NCBI GenBank assembly: GCA_947179325.1
Contig: CAMXAU010000001.1
Coordinates: 1 to 64,000 of the forward strand
Reading direction: 5' to 3'
DNA length: 64,000 nucleotides
Source of the DNA: an uncultured Bacteroidales bacterium
GTDB taxonomy: Bacteria > Bacteroidota > Bacteroidia > Bacteroidales > UBA932
The notes below the pieces were generated by a model. The model ran no database searches. It was not told the DNA's origin and saw only the letters and a program-made list of their open reading frames with translations. Shown here in pieces: positions 55,254-64,000 of the stretch. The first letter of the stretch is position 1; the number at the start of each line of letters is the position of its first letter. Both the position numbers and the translations under genes were made by a program.

Positions 55254-56327
55254 TTATTCTGTATAGTTCCTCGAAAGCACCAGGACATCCGTTGCGACAA
55301 CAGGTGATCCGCTGCCGAAATTAAAATACGACCCTCCGCAGTTCCAGATGGCAAAAGTCCTTGCCTGAGCGCTTCCACCCTGTCCATTGTCACTGAACGA
55401 CAGGCTTATCCTGTCGGAAGACTCGTCAAAGACAGGCTCTGCTGCCCATGCCACGTAGCCAGGCCTTGTATAGATATAGGTTCCGGAACCATTCATAGGT
55501 CCATTGAAATGGAGAGAGAAATACCTGTCTCCAGAAACCCCAAGCTCCTGCCCTGAAGATATAGTAACCTGCCCATTCACAAATGTTGCAAGTACAGGAT
55601 AGTTCTGGATTCCTTCTGCATTGACATACATATTGAAAGAATCCGGCTTCACCCTTGCCGTGAAAGTGACAGACGCCGCACTGTCATTGTCTATATTATC
55701 AACATTCCATGTTCCGAGGATATAGTCGTACATGCTTTTCTCCGGAATGCAAAGCGTTATGTCTACAGATTCCGCAGCCTCCTCTTCAGGAATGAGCGTT
55801 GCACGCGCGTAGACAGCCACATTGCCCTGGGAGTGGCTTGTGCTGAAACATACGCCTTCATCCACCTTCCTGAACGAGAATACATTACCTGGATCATCCG
55901 TTATCTTGACCGTATATTGACCGGATGACACGACTTCGACAATCTGCTCTCTCCTGTCATTGGTAAGCTCTACAGAGCGCACCAGCACACTCAGCCCCAC
56001 AAAACGTGACTGGCTTATCGTGACCATTACCGGAGCTATATCTCCCGATGTGACAGTGATGACAGCCTTACGCTCAGCATCGCCTGTATATCCGGCGACA
56101 TTGAAGAGAACTGTGTTTTTCCTGACCTGCACCCTCAGCCAGTCCGGATCAGACGACTCGGCCATGATGTCGGCACCTCCGGAATCCATTACAATGGTTC
56201 CTAATCCGCCGGCATAGCCGAATGCGTCATTTGTGATACTTTGTAATTTCAGGACAGGTACCGTCTCATCTTTGCTGCAGCAAAGCATCAGCGCCGATAC
56301 AAGAAACAATAGGGAAATCTTTTTCAT
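55254..56327 (-). CDS. BACON-type surface lipoprotein at the head of the SusCD operon
   Basis: The 357-residue product starts MKKISLLFLVSALMLCC (lipid Cys near 16-17). Residues 30-115 contain a BACON-like domain (SSDPDWLRVQVRKNTVLFNVAGYTGD, RKAVITVTSGDIAPVMVTISQS). A second Ig-like region and a C-terminal lipocalin-like module follow (YILGTWNVDNID, VTFTARVKPDSFNMYVNAEG, ATFVNGQVTISSGQEL). It resembles SusE/SusF-type extra binding proteins in position but not in sequence. It lies first in the operon, 83 bp after the HTCS stop, with its own -7 box. Confidence 0.75.
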   Translation of the reverse strand: MKKISLLFLVSALMLCCSKDETVPVLKLQSITNDAFGYAGGLGTIVMDSGGADIMAESSDPDWLRVQVRKNTVLFNVAGYTGDAERKAVITVTSGDIAPVMVTISQSRFVGLSVLVRSVELTNDRREQIVEVVSSGQYTVKITDDPGNVFSFRKVDEGVCFSTSHSQGNVAVYARATLIPEEEAAESVDITLCIPEKSMYDYILGTWNVDNIDNDSAASVTFTARVKPDSFNMYVNAEGIQNYPVLATFVNGQVTISSGQELGVSGDRYFSLHFNGPMNGSGTYIYTRPGYVAWAAEPVFDESSDRISLSFSDNGQGGSAQARTFAIWNCGGSYFNFGSGSPVVATDVLVLSRNYTE

Positions 56328-56354
56328 TGCGATGACAAATTGGTTAGTGTTTTA

Positions 56355-56362
56355 CAAATGTA
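56355..56362 (-). promoter_or_regulatory. -7 box of the SusCD/protease operon
   Basis: TACATTTG on the minus strand fits TAnnTTTG, 27 nt before the start codon at 56327. The nearest TTG upstream is at 17 bp, shorter than consensus, which fits a promoter that needs an activator such as the adjacent HTCS. This suggests the operon is transcribed separately from the HTCS gene. Confidence 0.45.
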
Positions 56363-56410
56363 GCTGCCAGGCATTTTTTCAACGGACAATATCGTACACA
56401 TTCAAGATAA

Positions 56411-59400
56411 TCATATGTCTATGTCATCCTTCTGTGTTTCTCCGGTTATGCTTTTGACAAAGTCAGAAGGCAGAATACCGAATTGCCGGAAGAAACATTT
56501 GGCAAAATATGAAGAGGAGCTGAACCCTGTTATATAGCCTATCTCAGTAATGGAATACCGCCCCTCAGCCAGAAGCCTGCAGGCCTCATTCAGGCGGACG
56601 AACTTCATGAAGTCATTAGGCGTCATGCCTGTGATCGCCTTGAGTTTCCGGAATATCGCAGTCCTGCTCAACGCCAGTTCACGGGCAAGTATATCCACTG
56701 ACATTTCCGCGTTCCCCATATTGGCTATGATGACAGAACTGCATTTCTCCATGAACTCCTTATCAATCTGGTTCCTGGTAATCTGCCTTATTTCAACAAG
56801 AGGAGTCTTAGAATAGTTCTTCATGTCATCCATATTCTTCTTCATGAGATTGCCGACCTGCGCAAGGAGATGCTGAGGAGAGAACGGCTTCTCCACATAG
56901 GCATCCACCCCATACTGGAGACTTTCTATCTTGGATTCATTGTCAATCTTTGCCGTAAGCAATATGACATGTACATGGCTTGTCCTGATGTCCTCCTTTA
57001 TCTTGCGGCACAGCTCTATACCGCTCATTCCAGGCATCATCACATCACTTACAACCATATCGAAATCAGCCTCCTGGAGCATTTCAAGCGCATCTTCACC
57101 GTTGTATGCAACAGAAGTGCAATATGTTCCGGAAAATATCTTCTGAAGAAACGCTGTCATCTCCACGCTGTCATCCACCAGCAGGATACGCTTCATTCCG
57201 GATTCATCACAGCCAGGATTATCCTCCTCCGCATCCGCCCCGGAGGCCTCCGCTTCCACTGCCATGCATTCCACATCCCCAGGAAGCCTGTCTGTATAAG
57301 GGATAGACAATGAAATGACCGCACCATGGCATATATTCCCGGCTTCGTCAATATCTGTACGTCCTTCAGCATGCACTTCTCCGCCCATCATTGAAGTGAG
57401 CGTCCGGACAAGATGCAGGCCGATCCCTATTCCTTCCCTTCTGCCGATATTCCTGTCATTTACCTGATAGAACAGCCCGAAAATCTTTTCACGGTATTCT
57501 TCCGGAACTCCAGGGCCGTCATCCGTGACGGTGATGGAAAGTCCGGCTTCATCAAGCCCTGCTGTTATACTTATCTCCTTTTCCGCAAACTTCACGGCAT
57601 TGCCGACCAGATTATTTACAATCTTTGTAACAGCCTCCGGGTCGATTACCATAGACATATCAGCCGGATAGTCACGGATGATTGATATCCCACGGCTTCT
57701 GGCCTTGAACGAGAACATGTCCAGGATATGGTCAAGCAGGGCAGACAGCCTGCAGTTGCCATAACGGGGCACATGATTTCCTCCTGACGATGCCTTGTTG
57801 AAGTCAAGCAGCTGGTTGACAAGTTCACATAGCCTCCTGTTGTTCTTGTCAATCACACGGAAATACTCATCATACCGTCCCCTCACCTCCGTGTCTTTCA
57901 TTATATACTCCAATGGCCCTGATATAAGGCTCAGCGGAGTCCTGATCTCGTGCGCCACATTGGTGAAAAAGTTTATCTTCATCTCATAAAGCTCCTGCTC
58001 CTGCCTGCCTTTGAGCTGCTGCAGCCTCATCCTGTACTTCTCCCGACTTCTCCTGAACACCAGCAGCCCGGCAAAGGCCGCTGCAACAAGCACCAGGATT
58101 CCATATACCATATATGCCACTGTAGACTTCAGGGGATGGGATTTCACATATATGGTCAACGCAGTTTCACCATTGTTCCAGCCGCCGTTTCCAGAGGCCG
58201 CCTGTACCCTGAATATATATTTCCCCGGGCTGAGATTATAATACACCGGGGAATGCTCCTCCTGCAGATGCCATGAATCCTTGTCATGGTTTCTGTCAAG
58301 CCTGAACCTGTAGCGTATATTCCCGGCCCCGCGATAGCTCGGCGAGGCGAAACGCAGACCTATGAATGACTGCCTGTGCGAAAGCACCAGCTCCTGCATT
58401 CTTTCTATAGGCCTGTCCACCGGTGAATCCGCCATATACGGATATACGCTGTTCCCGTTTATAAGAAGCTCAGTAATCACAACAGGAGGGATAGAGACAG
58501 CGTCTGTTATCTTATCAGGAGAAAACATCACAATGCCGTCGACAGTGCCAAGAAGAATATTACCGGCAGAGCCATATATCCCCGCATTTTTCGAGAACTG
58601 CTGACTTATAAGCCCATCCGTCCGGCGGTATACCTTCATATGCCCTGTTTCCGGATAGAACTCGACAAGGCCATTCCCCGTGGAAACCCATAGACGCCTG
58701 CCGTCAGGAATAATCTGGGATATATTGTCATCCGGAAACCTGATGTCAGGCCATGAGATGAATTCATGGCCGTCATAGCTGCATATCCCGTCGTTCGTAC
58801 CTATCCACAGCCTGTTCGCCATGTCTACAACAATGGTATTGACAGAATTGCTCAATATGGAATTCCCCTCACCATGGACATATTCAAGGTACTCCCCGCT
58901 GCGCGGATTATATGAATATATACCATTCTCTGCCGTAGACACCCATATAAGCCCATTCTTGTCCTCCTCAATGTCAGTAACGCGCGAACTCTCCCTCAGC
59001 CTGGCAAAGGAATCCGTCACGTTGTCATACATATACAGTCCGTCTGCCGCCCCGGCATAGATCCTTGAATTGCTGCTTTTCAGCAGAGAGAACACCCTGG
59101 CGTCATTCTGCCCGTTCATATAATTCCTTGTCCGGCCCCCCTGGAGATCTATCGAGCATATTCCCCTCTCATACACGGCTGCCCAAAGGATGTTTCCGTC
59201 AAGCATCAGTGAAAGCACCTGGAAAGATGGCACAAAATACGGTACAACAGTCTCCTCCTTTGTGTCAAGCAGCATTATCCCGTTGTTAGAAGTCCCGACC
59301 CAATAGCGCCCGTCGCCATGCTCGCATATCGCGCTCACAACCTTCCCTGCCTTTGAATCATAGTCGCATATGGTCTCATAGCAGGTGAAATCAGTACTTG

Positions 59401-60388
59401 ACGGATAGAATTCCACCCCTCCGTCAAAAGAGCCGAACCACAGGTTACCTTCACGGTCTTTCAGGAAAGAGTATATGCAGGAAAGCGATGTACCTGTATA
59501 CAGACTCTCATTCTGCTGGCACGGGGTTATCTCCCCATCCATTATATTAAACATGAATGCCCCCCTTTCCGAACTGACAATAAGCTTCCCCAACGATGGC
59601 TCAGCAAGACGGTGTATACGGTACAGCATCTCATTGCAGCCCATATTCTTGATTTTTCCGGCAGTACGGTCCAGGCAGTCAAGCCCGTTATTTACTGTCC
59701 CTATCCACAGATTACCGTACGAATCCTCCATTATGGCATCAATGGAATTACCTGAAAGCCCATCCTTGTCACGGCTGTACCTTCTGCACACACCAGTGTT
59801 CCTGTCCATCGCACAAAGGCCAGAGTTATACGTACCGAGCCATATCACTCCATCATGGCTTTCATACACTGTGGATATATAGTCCTGGGAGATGCTTCCG
59901 ATATCTTCCGGGTCATGGCAATATACCTGGAGGATGTCCTTTTCAGGGCTATAGCGGAAAAGGCCCTCATTCACGGTAGTTATCCATATGTCCCCCTCCC
60001 TGTCCTCAAGGACATCAATAGCCCTTCCTGATATCCCTTTCCCATCAGCTGTCCTCTTGTCGAAATGGACGAACCTGTCCTTTTCCGGCATATATATGTC
60101 CACTCCGGTGTCAAGTGTAATCCATATATGCCCGCGGCGGTCTACCTCAAGATGAAGTATATTGTTGTTCGACAGCCCGGAGCCGTCATTCTTCCTGTAG
60201 TTGCGGAAAGACTGCCCGTCAAACCTTGAAAGGCCATTGCCCGTCCCGAACCACACGAATCCGGATTCATCCTGGACTATATCATATACAGAGTTGGACG
60301 GCAGACCGTCATCGACGGTATATATATGCCTGCTTATAGTTACCCCCCCTGGGAAATCACAGGGAAACATGCAAGCAGGAGAAAGCAC
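56411..60388 (-). CDS. Hybrid two-component system sensor/regulator (HTCS), signal peptide out of frame
   Basis: This frame encodes about 1325 residues of an HTCS. The periplasmic part has two seven-bladed Reg_prop propellers (repeated GLVWVST/NLWIGT phrases) and a Y_Y_Y domain (IRYRFRLDRNHDKDSW). One membrane helix follows near 770-790, then HisKA (NVAHEIRTPLSLISG, phospho-His) and HATPase (GDGPGVP-like VTDDGPGVPEEY and GIGLHLV). A receiver has phospho-Asp1115 in VVSDVMMPG, and the C-terminus is an AraC-type HTH. Such proteins sense a periplasmic nutrient and activate the adjacent PUL. In this frame the only starts are a GTG at 60388 or an ATG at 60370, neither with a signal peptide. A proper signal lies just upstream in another frame, separated by a run of seven G. 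Confidence 0.92.
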   Translation of the reverse strand: MLSPACMFPCDFPGGVTISRHIYTVDDGLPSNSVYDIVQDESGFVWFGTGNGLSRFDGQSFRNYRKNDGSGLSNNNILHLEVDRRGHIWITLDTGVDIYMPEKDRFVHFDKRTADGKGISGRAIDVLEDREGDIWITTVNEGLFRYSPEKDILQVYCHDPEDIGSISQDYISTVYESHDGVIWLGTYNSGLCAMDRNTGVCRRYSRDKDGLSGNSIDAIMEDSYGNLWIGTVNNGLDCLDRTAGKIKNMGCNEMLYRIHRLAEPSLGKLIVSSERGAFMFNIMDGEITPCQQNESLYTGTSLSCIYSFLKDREGNLWFGSFDGGVEFYPSSTDFTCYETICDYDSKAGKVVSAICEHGDGRYWVGTSNNGIMLLDTKEETVVPYFVPSFQVLSLMLDGNILWAAVYERGICSIDLQGGRTRNYMNGQNDARVFSLLKSSNSRIYAGAADGLYMYDNVTDSFARLRESSRVTDIEEDKNGLIWVSTAENGIYSYNPRSGEYLEYVHGEGNSILSNSVNTIVVDMANRLWIGTNDGICSYDGHEFISWPDIRFPDDNISQIIPDGRRLWVSTGNGLVEFYPETGHMKVYRRTDGLISQQFSKNAGIYGSAGNILLGTVDGIVMFSPDKITDAVSIPPVVITELLINGNSVYPYMADSPVDRPIERMQELVLSHRQSFIGLRFASPSYRGAGNIRYRFRLDRNHDKDSWHLQEEHSPVYYNLSPGKYIFRVQAASGNGGWNNGETALTIYVKSHPLKSTVAYMVYGILVLVAAAFAGLLVFRRSREKYRMRLQQLKGRQEQELYEMKINFFTNVAHEIRTPLSLISGPLEYIMKDTEVRGRYDEYFRVIDKNNRRLCELVNQLLDFNKASSGGNHVPRYGNCRLSALLDHILDMFSFKARSRGISIIRDYPADMSMVIDPEAVTKIVNNLVGNAVKFAEKEISITAGLDEAGLSITVTDDGPGVPEEYREKIFGLFYQVNDRNIGRREGIGIGLHLVRTLTSMMGGEVHAEGRTDIDEAGNICHGAVISLSIPYTDRLPGDVECMAVEAEASGADAEEDNPGCDESGMKRILLVDDSVEMTAFLQKIFSGTYCTSVAYNGEDALEMLQEADFDMVVSDVMMPGMSGIELCRKIKEDIRTSHVHVILLTAKIDNESKIESLQYGVDAYVEKPFSPQHLLAQVGNLMKKNMDDMKNYSKTPLVEIRQITRNQIDKEFMEKCSSVIIANMGNAEMSVDILARELALSRTAIFRKLKAITGMTPNDFMKFVRLNEACRLLAEGRYSITEIGYITGFSSSSYFAKCFFRQFGILPSDFVKSITGETQKDDIDI

Positions 60389-60432
60389 GCCAGTATCCTG
60401 GGACCATAAGATGCCGATGTAGAGAATCTCAT
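60340..60432 (-). other. Out-of-frame signal-peptide segment and G7 tract of the HTCS gene
   Basis: An ATG at 60430-60432 opens a 30-codon frame: basic N-terminus, then ILACFLLLACFPVISQ, a textbook Sec signal. It hits TAA at 60340-60342 right after the run of seven G (C7 at 60343-60349 on the plus strand). Adding one G would continue this frame as VISQGGVTISRHIYTV, straight into the HTCS propeller. So the functional gene most likely runs 60432 to 56411 with one indel at the homopolymer. Confidence 0.75.
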
Positions 60433-60650
60433 ATAATCAAGTTTTGATTTCAGGCCTCAATTTGACCATACCTAATTTCACTTCTAAGTTACTCCCTTTA
60501 CATTAAATTCCAACACACACGTTTCTGTTTTATCGTTGTTTTGTACTATTTTTTCTAACAGAATTTAATGTTATCTCCACCTTTGCATACAGTAAATATA
60601 TATTGTTATCCTTACATCACATAAATACACGCACAAAATCTCTGTTCAAC
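60433..60650. other. Divergent intergenic region between HTCS and GH89 genes
   Basis: This A/T-rich spacer of 218 bp must hold both promoters. A CACCTTTG word (60578-60585) is one base off the -7 consensus for the GH89 gene. I find no good -33 partner and no clear inverted or direct repeat for HTCS binding. Confidence 0.35.
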
Positions 60651-63194
60651 ATGAAACACATCCTATCATTTGCATTATGCATCGCATTGACGTTTCCCAT
60701 GCTGGCGAAAAACGTCAAGATGTCAAGCCAGGAGAAGGCGGCAAGAGGAGTCATAGAAAGAACCCTCGGCTACTGGCCTGAAAAGCTTGTAATATCTGTC
60801 ACAGGGCAGACTGAGGATGCCCAGGAATATTTCTGCACCGAGGCAAGGAACGGCAGGCTCTACATTGAGGGAAGCAGCACAATCGCCGTATGCCGCGGCT
60901 TCTACGACTATGTAAAGTCCAACGGATACGGGCTGTTCACATGGTCCCTCAATACAATATCACTCCCTGACAGATTCCCTGACCAGGCGAAAAAGATATC
61001 TGTGACACCATTCCGTCACCGCCAGTACATGAATGTATGTACACTCGGCTATACCATGTGCTACTGGGACTGGGAAGCCTGGCAGAGGGAGCTTGACTGG
61101 ATGGCTCTGCATGGCTTTGACATGCCTCTTTCCCCTATCGGAAGCGAAGCAATATATGCAAGGGTATGGCGCAAGCTCGGACTTACAGAAGAGGAAATTG
61201 GTGAATTCGTCACAGGAGGGGCGCATTTCCCATGGTTCAGGATGGGCAACATGTCAAAGCTTGACGGTAATCTGCCACAGTCATATTACGACCAGAGCAT
61301 CAAGCTGGAGCACAAGATGGTCGAAAGGATGAATGAACTGGGAATGTCACCTGTATACAATGCCTTCGCCGGATTTGTACCGAAATCAATCAAGAGGCTT
61401 TATCCTGACGTAGAGCTTATCAAGACAGGTTGGGGCAGCGGAAAATACTATGTATCCAATTTCATCAGCCCCGAGACGGACCTGTACAAGAAGATTTCCG
61501 TAATGTATATAGAAGAATGGGAAAAGGAGTTCGGGAAAGGAAAATACTATCTCGCTGACAGCTTCAATGAGATGGACATCCCTTTTGCAGCAAAGGGGAC
61601 ACCGGAGCGTTTCGAGCAGATTTCCTCATACGGAAAGGAACTGTACAATTCAATCAAGGATGCCAATCCTGACGCAGTATGGGTAATCCAGGGATGGATG
61701 TTCGGCTACCAGCGCCACATATGGGATCCGGAAAGCATAAAGGCCCTGTTTTCAGGCGTTCCTGACGACAAGATGCTCCTGCTTGACCTCAGCGTAGACT
61801 TCAACTACGGAATCTGGCAGAATGAATATACATGGAACTATGCACCTAAGATATACGGAAAGAACTGGATATACAGTACCGTACCTAATTTCGGAGGCCG
61901 CACAGCACCGATAGGGGACCTTGAATTCTATCTGAACGGACATCTCAAGGCACTCGGCTCCACCAACAAGGGGAACCTGATAGGCTACGGTACAGCCCCT
62001 GAAGGAGTGGAAAGCAATGAAGTGACATACGAGGCCATATCAGATGCAGCATGGAGCCTTACGCACAAGGATATAGATGAATGGCTGAAGACCTATTCCA
62101 TAGCACGATACGGAAAATACACTGAAGGAATCAAGACATTCTGGGACAAGATGCTACAGTCTTCCAACAAGATATGTTCAAGCCGCGCACAATACCGCAT
62201 ACAGAAAAGGCCTTTTGATATACTTGGCGGAAGATATGACACCTCCAAAGAGCATTTCGAGGCCATCGAGGCACTCATAGGATGTTCATCAGAGCTTGGG
62301 GAAAACCAGGCATACAGGTACGACATAGCATACTGGGCTGGAATCTACGCTTTCGGAAAGGCAGACATACTTGCAGAGAAAATCCATACATGCTATCTGT
62401 ATGGAGACACCGAAAACGCTGAAAGATACGAAGAACAGTTCCGCAAGCTCATGCTCATGGCTGATTCATTCCTGGAATCGAACCCGATGTGCCGTCTTGA
62501 AAGATGGAACGGCTTTGCAAGGTCATGGGGAACCACACAGGAAGAAAGCGACAGATATGAGACAAACGCACGCCGCCTTGTGACCATCTGGGGGCCGGGA
62601 AAAGGCCCTGACGGACTCAATGACTACGGCTGCAGGATATGGTCAGGACTTATCCGTGACTATTATCTGCCACGCTGGGAGAACTATTTCGCATCAAGGA
62701 AGAGCGGAGAGCCATTCGACTTCAACGCATGGGAATACAAATTCGCTGAGGAGCACAAGCCGCTCTCACCGGCAACAGAATATGATGACATCTGCGCAGC
62801 AGCGCATTCAATGGTCGAATATTGCGCTGAAATATCACGTGAAGAAGACTACACCATGCTCTCCGGATGCTCCAGGTTTGAATTCAAGGACGGCACTACA
62901 AGACTCATATACTTTGTCACACCTGAGGCCCTGAACAGGATCAAAGGACTGAAATTCACCTATATCGAAGGAGAGGATACAGTCAACATCAAAAAGATAC
63001 AGATCAACGTTGCCGGATGGGTACGCCTCAAGAAGGATACAGACATTGTCATAGGGAAAGACAACCCTGTAGCCGAGATTGAACTTGACGTAAAGCCGGA
63101 CGGGAAAAGATATGAATTCAACTATATGCACATCTTCCTTGAGGGCACAAAGCAGCTCCAGGACTCGAACGTGGCTATAGAATGGATATTTTAG
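60651..63194 (+). CDS. GH89 alpha-N-acetylglucosaminidase
   Basis: The ATG at 60651 gives 847 residues with the signal MKHILSFALCIALTFPMLA; the longer frame from 60603 would hide it. It is a bacterial homologue of human NAGLU, removing terminal alpha-linked GlcNAc, as found in gastric mucin O-glycans or heparan sulfate. Visible parts are the N-terminal alpha/beta domain (RGFYDYVKSNGYGLFTWS), the TIM-barrel phrases NVCTLGYTMCYWDWEAWQRELDWMALHG (split here by description only), the acid/base Glu307 in ADSFNEMD, and APEG with Glu451, aligned by eye with human Glu316 and Glu446. An all-helical C-terminal domain follows. It is divergent from the HTCS, which may control it. Confidence 0.95.
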   Translation: MKHILSFALCIALTFPMLAKNVKMSSQEKAARGVIERTLGYWPEKLVISVTGQTEDAQEYFCTEARNGRLYIEGSSTIAVCRGFYDYVKSNGYGLFTWSLNTISLPDRFPDQAKKISVTPFRHRQYMNVCTLGYTMCYWDWEAWQRELDWMALHGFDMPLSPIGSEAIYARVWRKLGLTEEEIGEFVTGGAHFPWFRMGNMSKLDGNLPQSYYDQSIKLEHKMVERMNELGMSPVYNAFAGFVPKSIKRLYPDVELIKTGWGSGKYYVSNFISPETDLYKKISVMYIEEWEKEFGKGKYYLADSFNEMDIPFAAKGTPERFEQISSYGKELYNSIKDANPDAVWVIQGWMFGYQRHIWDPESIKALFSGVPDDKMLLLDLSVDFNYGIWQNEYTWNYAPKIYGKNWIYSTVPNFGGRTAPIGDLEFYLNGHLKALGSTNKGNLIGYGTAPEGVESNEVTYEAISDAAWSLTHKDIDEWLKTYSIARYGKYTEGIKTFWDKMLQSSNKICSSRAQYRIQKRPFDILGGRYDTSKEHFEAIEALIGCSSELGENQAYRYDIAYWAGIYAFGKADILAEKIHTCYLYGDTENAERYEEQFRKLMLMADSFLESNPMCRLERWNGFARSWGTTQEESDRYETNARRLVTIWGPGKGPDGLNDYGCRIWSGLIRDYYLPRWENYFASRKSGEPFDFNAWEYKFAEEHKPLSPATEYDDICAAAHSMVEYCAEISREEDYTMLSGCSRFEFKDGTTRLIYFVTPEALNRIKGLKFTYIEGEDTVNIKKIQINVAGWVRLKKDTDIVIGKDNPVAEIELDVKPDGKRYEFNYMHIFLEGTKQLQDSNVAIEWIF

Positions 63195-63666
63195 AGAGTT
63201 CCCGGTAAAGGTTACCGCAGGCGTCCTCAAGAAGGTCGAGCACAAGCTCGAATCCATCCTGCCCCATATAATACGGATCCGGAATATATGAATATGAATG
63301 GCCAGTGAGATAGCTGGCCATTCTTTTTATCTTATGCGTGGCCTCCACAGACGGAGCAAGACGCATAAGGTCTTCATAGTTATTGTCATCCATTGCCACG
63401 ATAAGGTCAAAGTCAAGGAAGTCGACAACACCGACAGGACGTGAGCGGTGAGTAAGCACATAGTCCCTCTTTATTGCAGCCTTCCTCATCCTGCTGTCCG
63501 GCAGCTCTCCCCTATGTCCGGAATACGTCCCGGCTGAATCCACAAAAAACTTATCTGAAGCCCCGTTACGGGCCAGAATAGCCTCAAATACGCCATGTGC
63601 AGCCGGAGAGCGGCAGATATTGCCAAGACACACGAAAAGTACCTTATATTGCCTGTTTTCTTCCAT
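63175..63666 (-). CDS. Low-molecular-weight protein tyrosine phosphatase
   Basis: This 163-residue protein has the LMW-PTP P-loop VCLGNICRSP with nucleophile Cys13 and Arg19, preceded by the usual KVLFV strand, and the general-acid loop IPDPYYMG near residue 127. It is a cytoplasmic phosphotyrosine or arginine phosphatase. In bacteria these often act on capsule-assembly kinases, but no such kinase is in the window. Its last 20 bases overlap the 3' end of the convergent GH89 gene. The TIR-like palindrome AAATTTCGAAATTT (63697-63710) lies upstream of its start. Confidence 0.93.
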   Translation of the reverse strand: MEENRQYKVLFVCLGNICRSPAAHGVFEAILARNGASDKFFVDSAGTYSGHRGELPDSRMRKAAIKRDYVLTHRSRPVGVVDFLDFDLIVAMDDNNYEDLMRLAPSVEATHKIKRMASYLTGHSYSYIPDPYYMGQDGFELVLDLLEDACGNLYRELSKISIL

Positions 63667-63696
63667 TATATCGATTGTTTTTCATTCACGGACGGC

Positions 63697-63710
63697 AAAT
63701 TTCGAAATTT
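63697..63710. repeat. 14-bp perfect palindrome upstream of the phosphatase gene
   Basis: AAATTTCGAAATTT is a perfect palindrome 30 bp before the phosphatase start. Its minus-strand end reads AAATTTGCC, like the -7 words before ychF and the CpXC gene, so a promoter/operator overlap is possible. Confidence 0.35.
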
Positions 63711-63743
63711 ATGATGAAATACAAAAGCATATTCCGTGAAAAC

Positions 63744-64000
63744 CTATTTCAATACAGCCAATGCTGAATCATAGTCCGGCTCATCTGTAATCTCATCGAC
63801 AAGCTGGCTATAGATCAACTTTCCGTCCTCATCCACAATGACAACAGCACGCGCATACAGACCTTTCAGCGGCCCGTCAATCATCTCCAGGCCATATTTA
63901 TCTGAAAAACAGCCGCATCTGAACAGAGAAAGAGGCACCACATCATCAAGCCCCTCCACTGTACAGAACCTTGACTGCGCAAAAGGAAGGTCCTTCGATA
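63744..64000 (-). CDS. tpx: Thiol peroxidase Tpx, C-terminal part (5' end beyond window)
   Basis: The frame is open from the window edge to the TAG at 63744-63746 and reads SKDLPFAQSRFCTVEGLDDVVPL and so on, ending DYDSALAVLK. This is the C-terminal half of atypical 2-Cys peroxiredoxin Tpx: LPFAQ-RFC carries the resolving cysteine, then YGLEMIDGPLKGLYARAVVIVDEDGKLIY and EITDEPDYDSAL. Tpx reduces alkyl hydroperoxides using thioredoxin. The peroxidatic cysteine lies outside the window. About 85 codons are present, half of a usual 165-170 residue protein. Confidence 0.93.
   Translation of the reverse strand, partial: SKDLPFAQSRFCTVEGLDDVVPLSLFRCGCFSDKYGLEMIDGPLKGLYARAVVIVDEDGKLIYSQLVDEITDEPDYDSALAVLK

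Noticed and set aside
1..64000. tRNA, rRNA, known riboswitch or prophage genes
   Set aside because: I looked for these while reading and saw no convincing candidate; short structured RNAs could still be missed by eye.

Overview
The window looks like chromosomal DNA from a member of the order Bacteroidales (phylum Bacteroidota). The support is: SusC/SusD pairs, a one-polypeptide hybrid two-component regulator (HTCS), BACON and fimbrillin-like lipoproteins, a DUF6377-type regulator, a type IX secretion (T9SS) sorting domain next to a PorV/PorQ-like barrel, and promoters of the Bacteroides type (TTG, 19-21 bp, TAnnTTTG). I cannot name a genus. No rRNA, tRNA, CRISPR array or prophage was seen. 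All identifications come from reading the sequence; no search was run.

Layout. 1-2119: the start of a SusC-type receptor (cut by the window edge) preceded by its likely DUF6377 regulator. 2120-4076: a repeat-rich stretch, first a G/T-rich tract and then a tandem 84-bp palindrome array, running into a RAYT-like Y1 (HUH) transposase. 4395-9115: a small lipoprotein, folA, thyA, galM and an Rpn/PD-(D/E)XK nuclease. 9117-16972: a thioredoxin-fold lipoprotein, two tandem Na/Pi cotransporter paralogues, and a large HEXXH/propeller/barrel protein whose 5' leader is three 22-bp direct repeats. 16982-24255: a tightly packed five-gene operon of surface lipoproteins (BACON, fimbrillin-like, DUF4988-like, BIG2). 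24383-32792: CotH protein, YeiH-type transporter, and an operon with a GH78 alpha-L-rhamnosidase, an unknown membrane protein and an acetyltransferase. 32981-37279: CpXC protein, galK, an endonuclease/exonuclease/phosphatase-fold protein and ychF. 37432-44971: three tandem paralogous lipoproteins, the first fused to an SGNH hydrolase.

45047-60432 is the most coherent system. An HTCS sensor (60432 to 56411) lies directly upstream of one long co-directional operon: BACON lipoprotein, SusC, SusD, HEXXH metallo-lipoprotein, DUF4302 lipoprotein, subtilisin-like protease with a T9SS sorting domain, and a PorV/PorQ-like outer-membrane protein. I read this as a protein- or peptide-utilisation locus that couples SusCD import to two proteases, one apparently exported by T9SS. 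The HTCS signal peptide is out of frame with the rest of the gene at a run of seven G, so the gene is either phase-variable or carries an indel error. A GH89 alpha-N-acetylglucosaminidase is divergent from the HTCS. The right edge holds a low-molecular-weight protein tyrosine phosphatase and the C-terminal part of thiol peroxidase Tpx.
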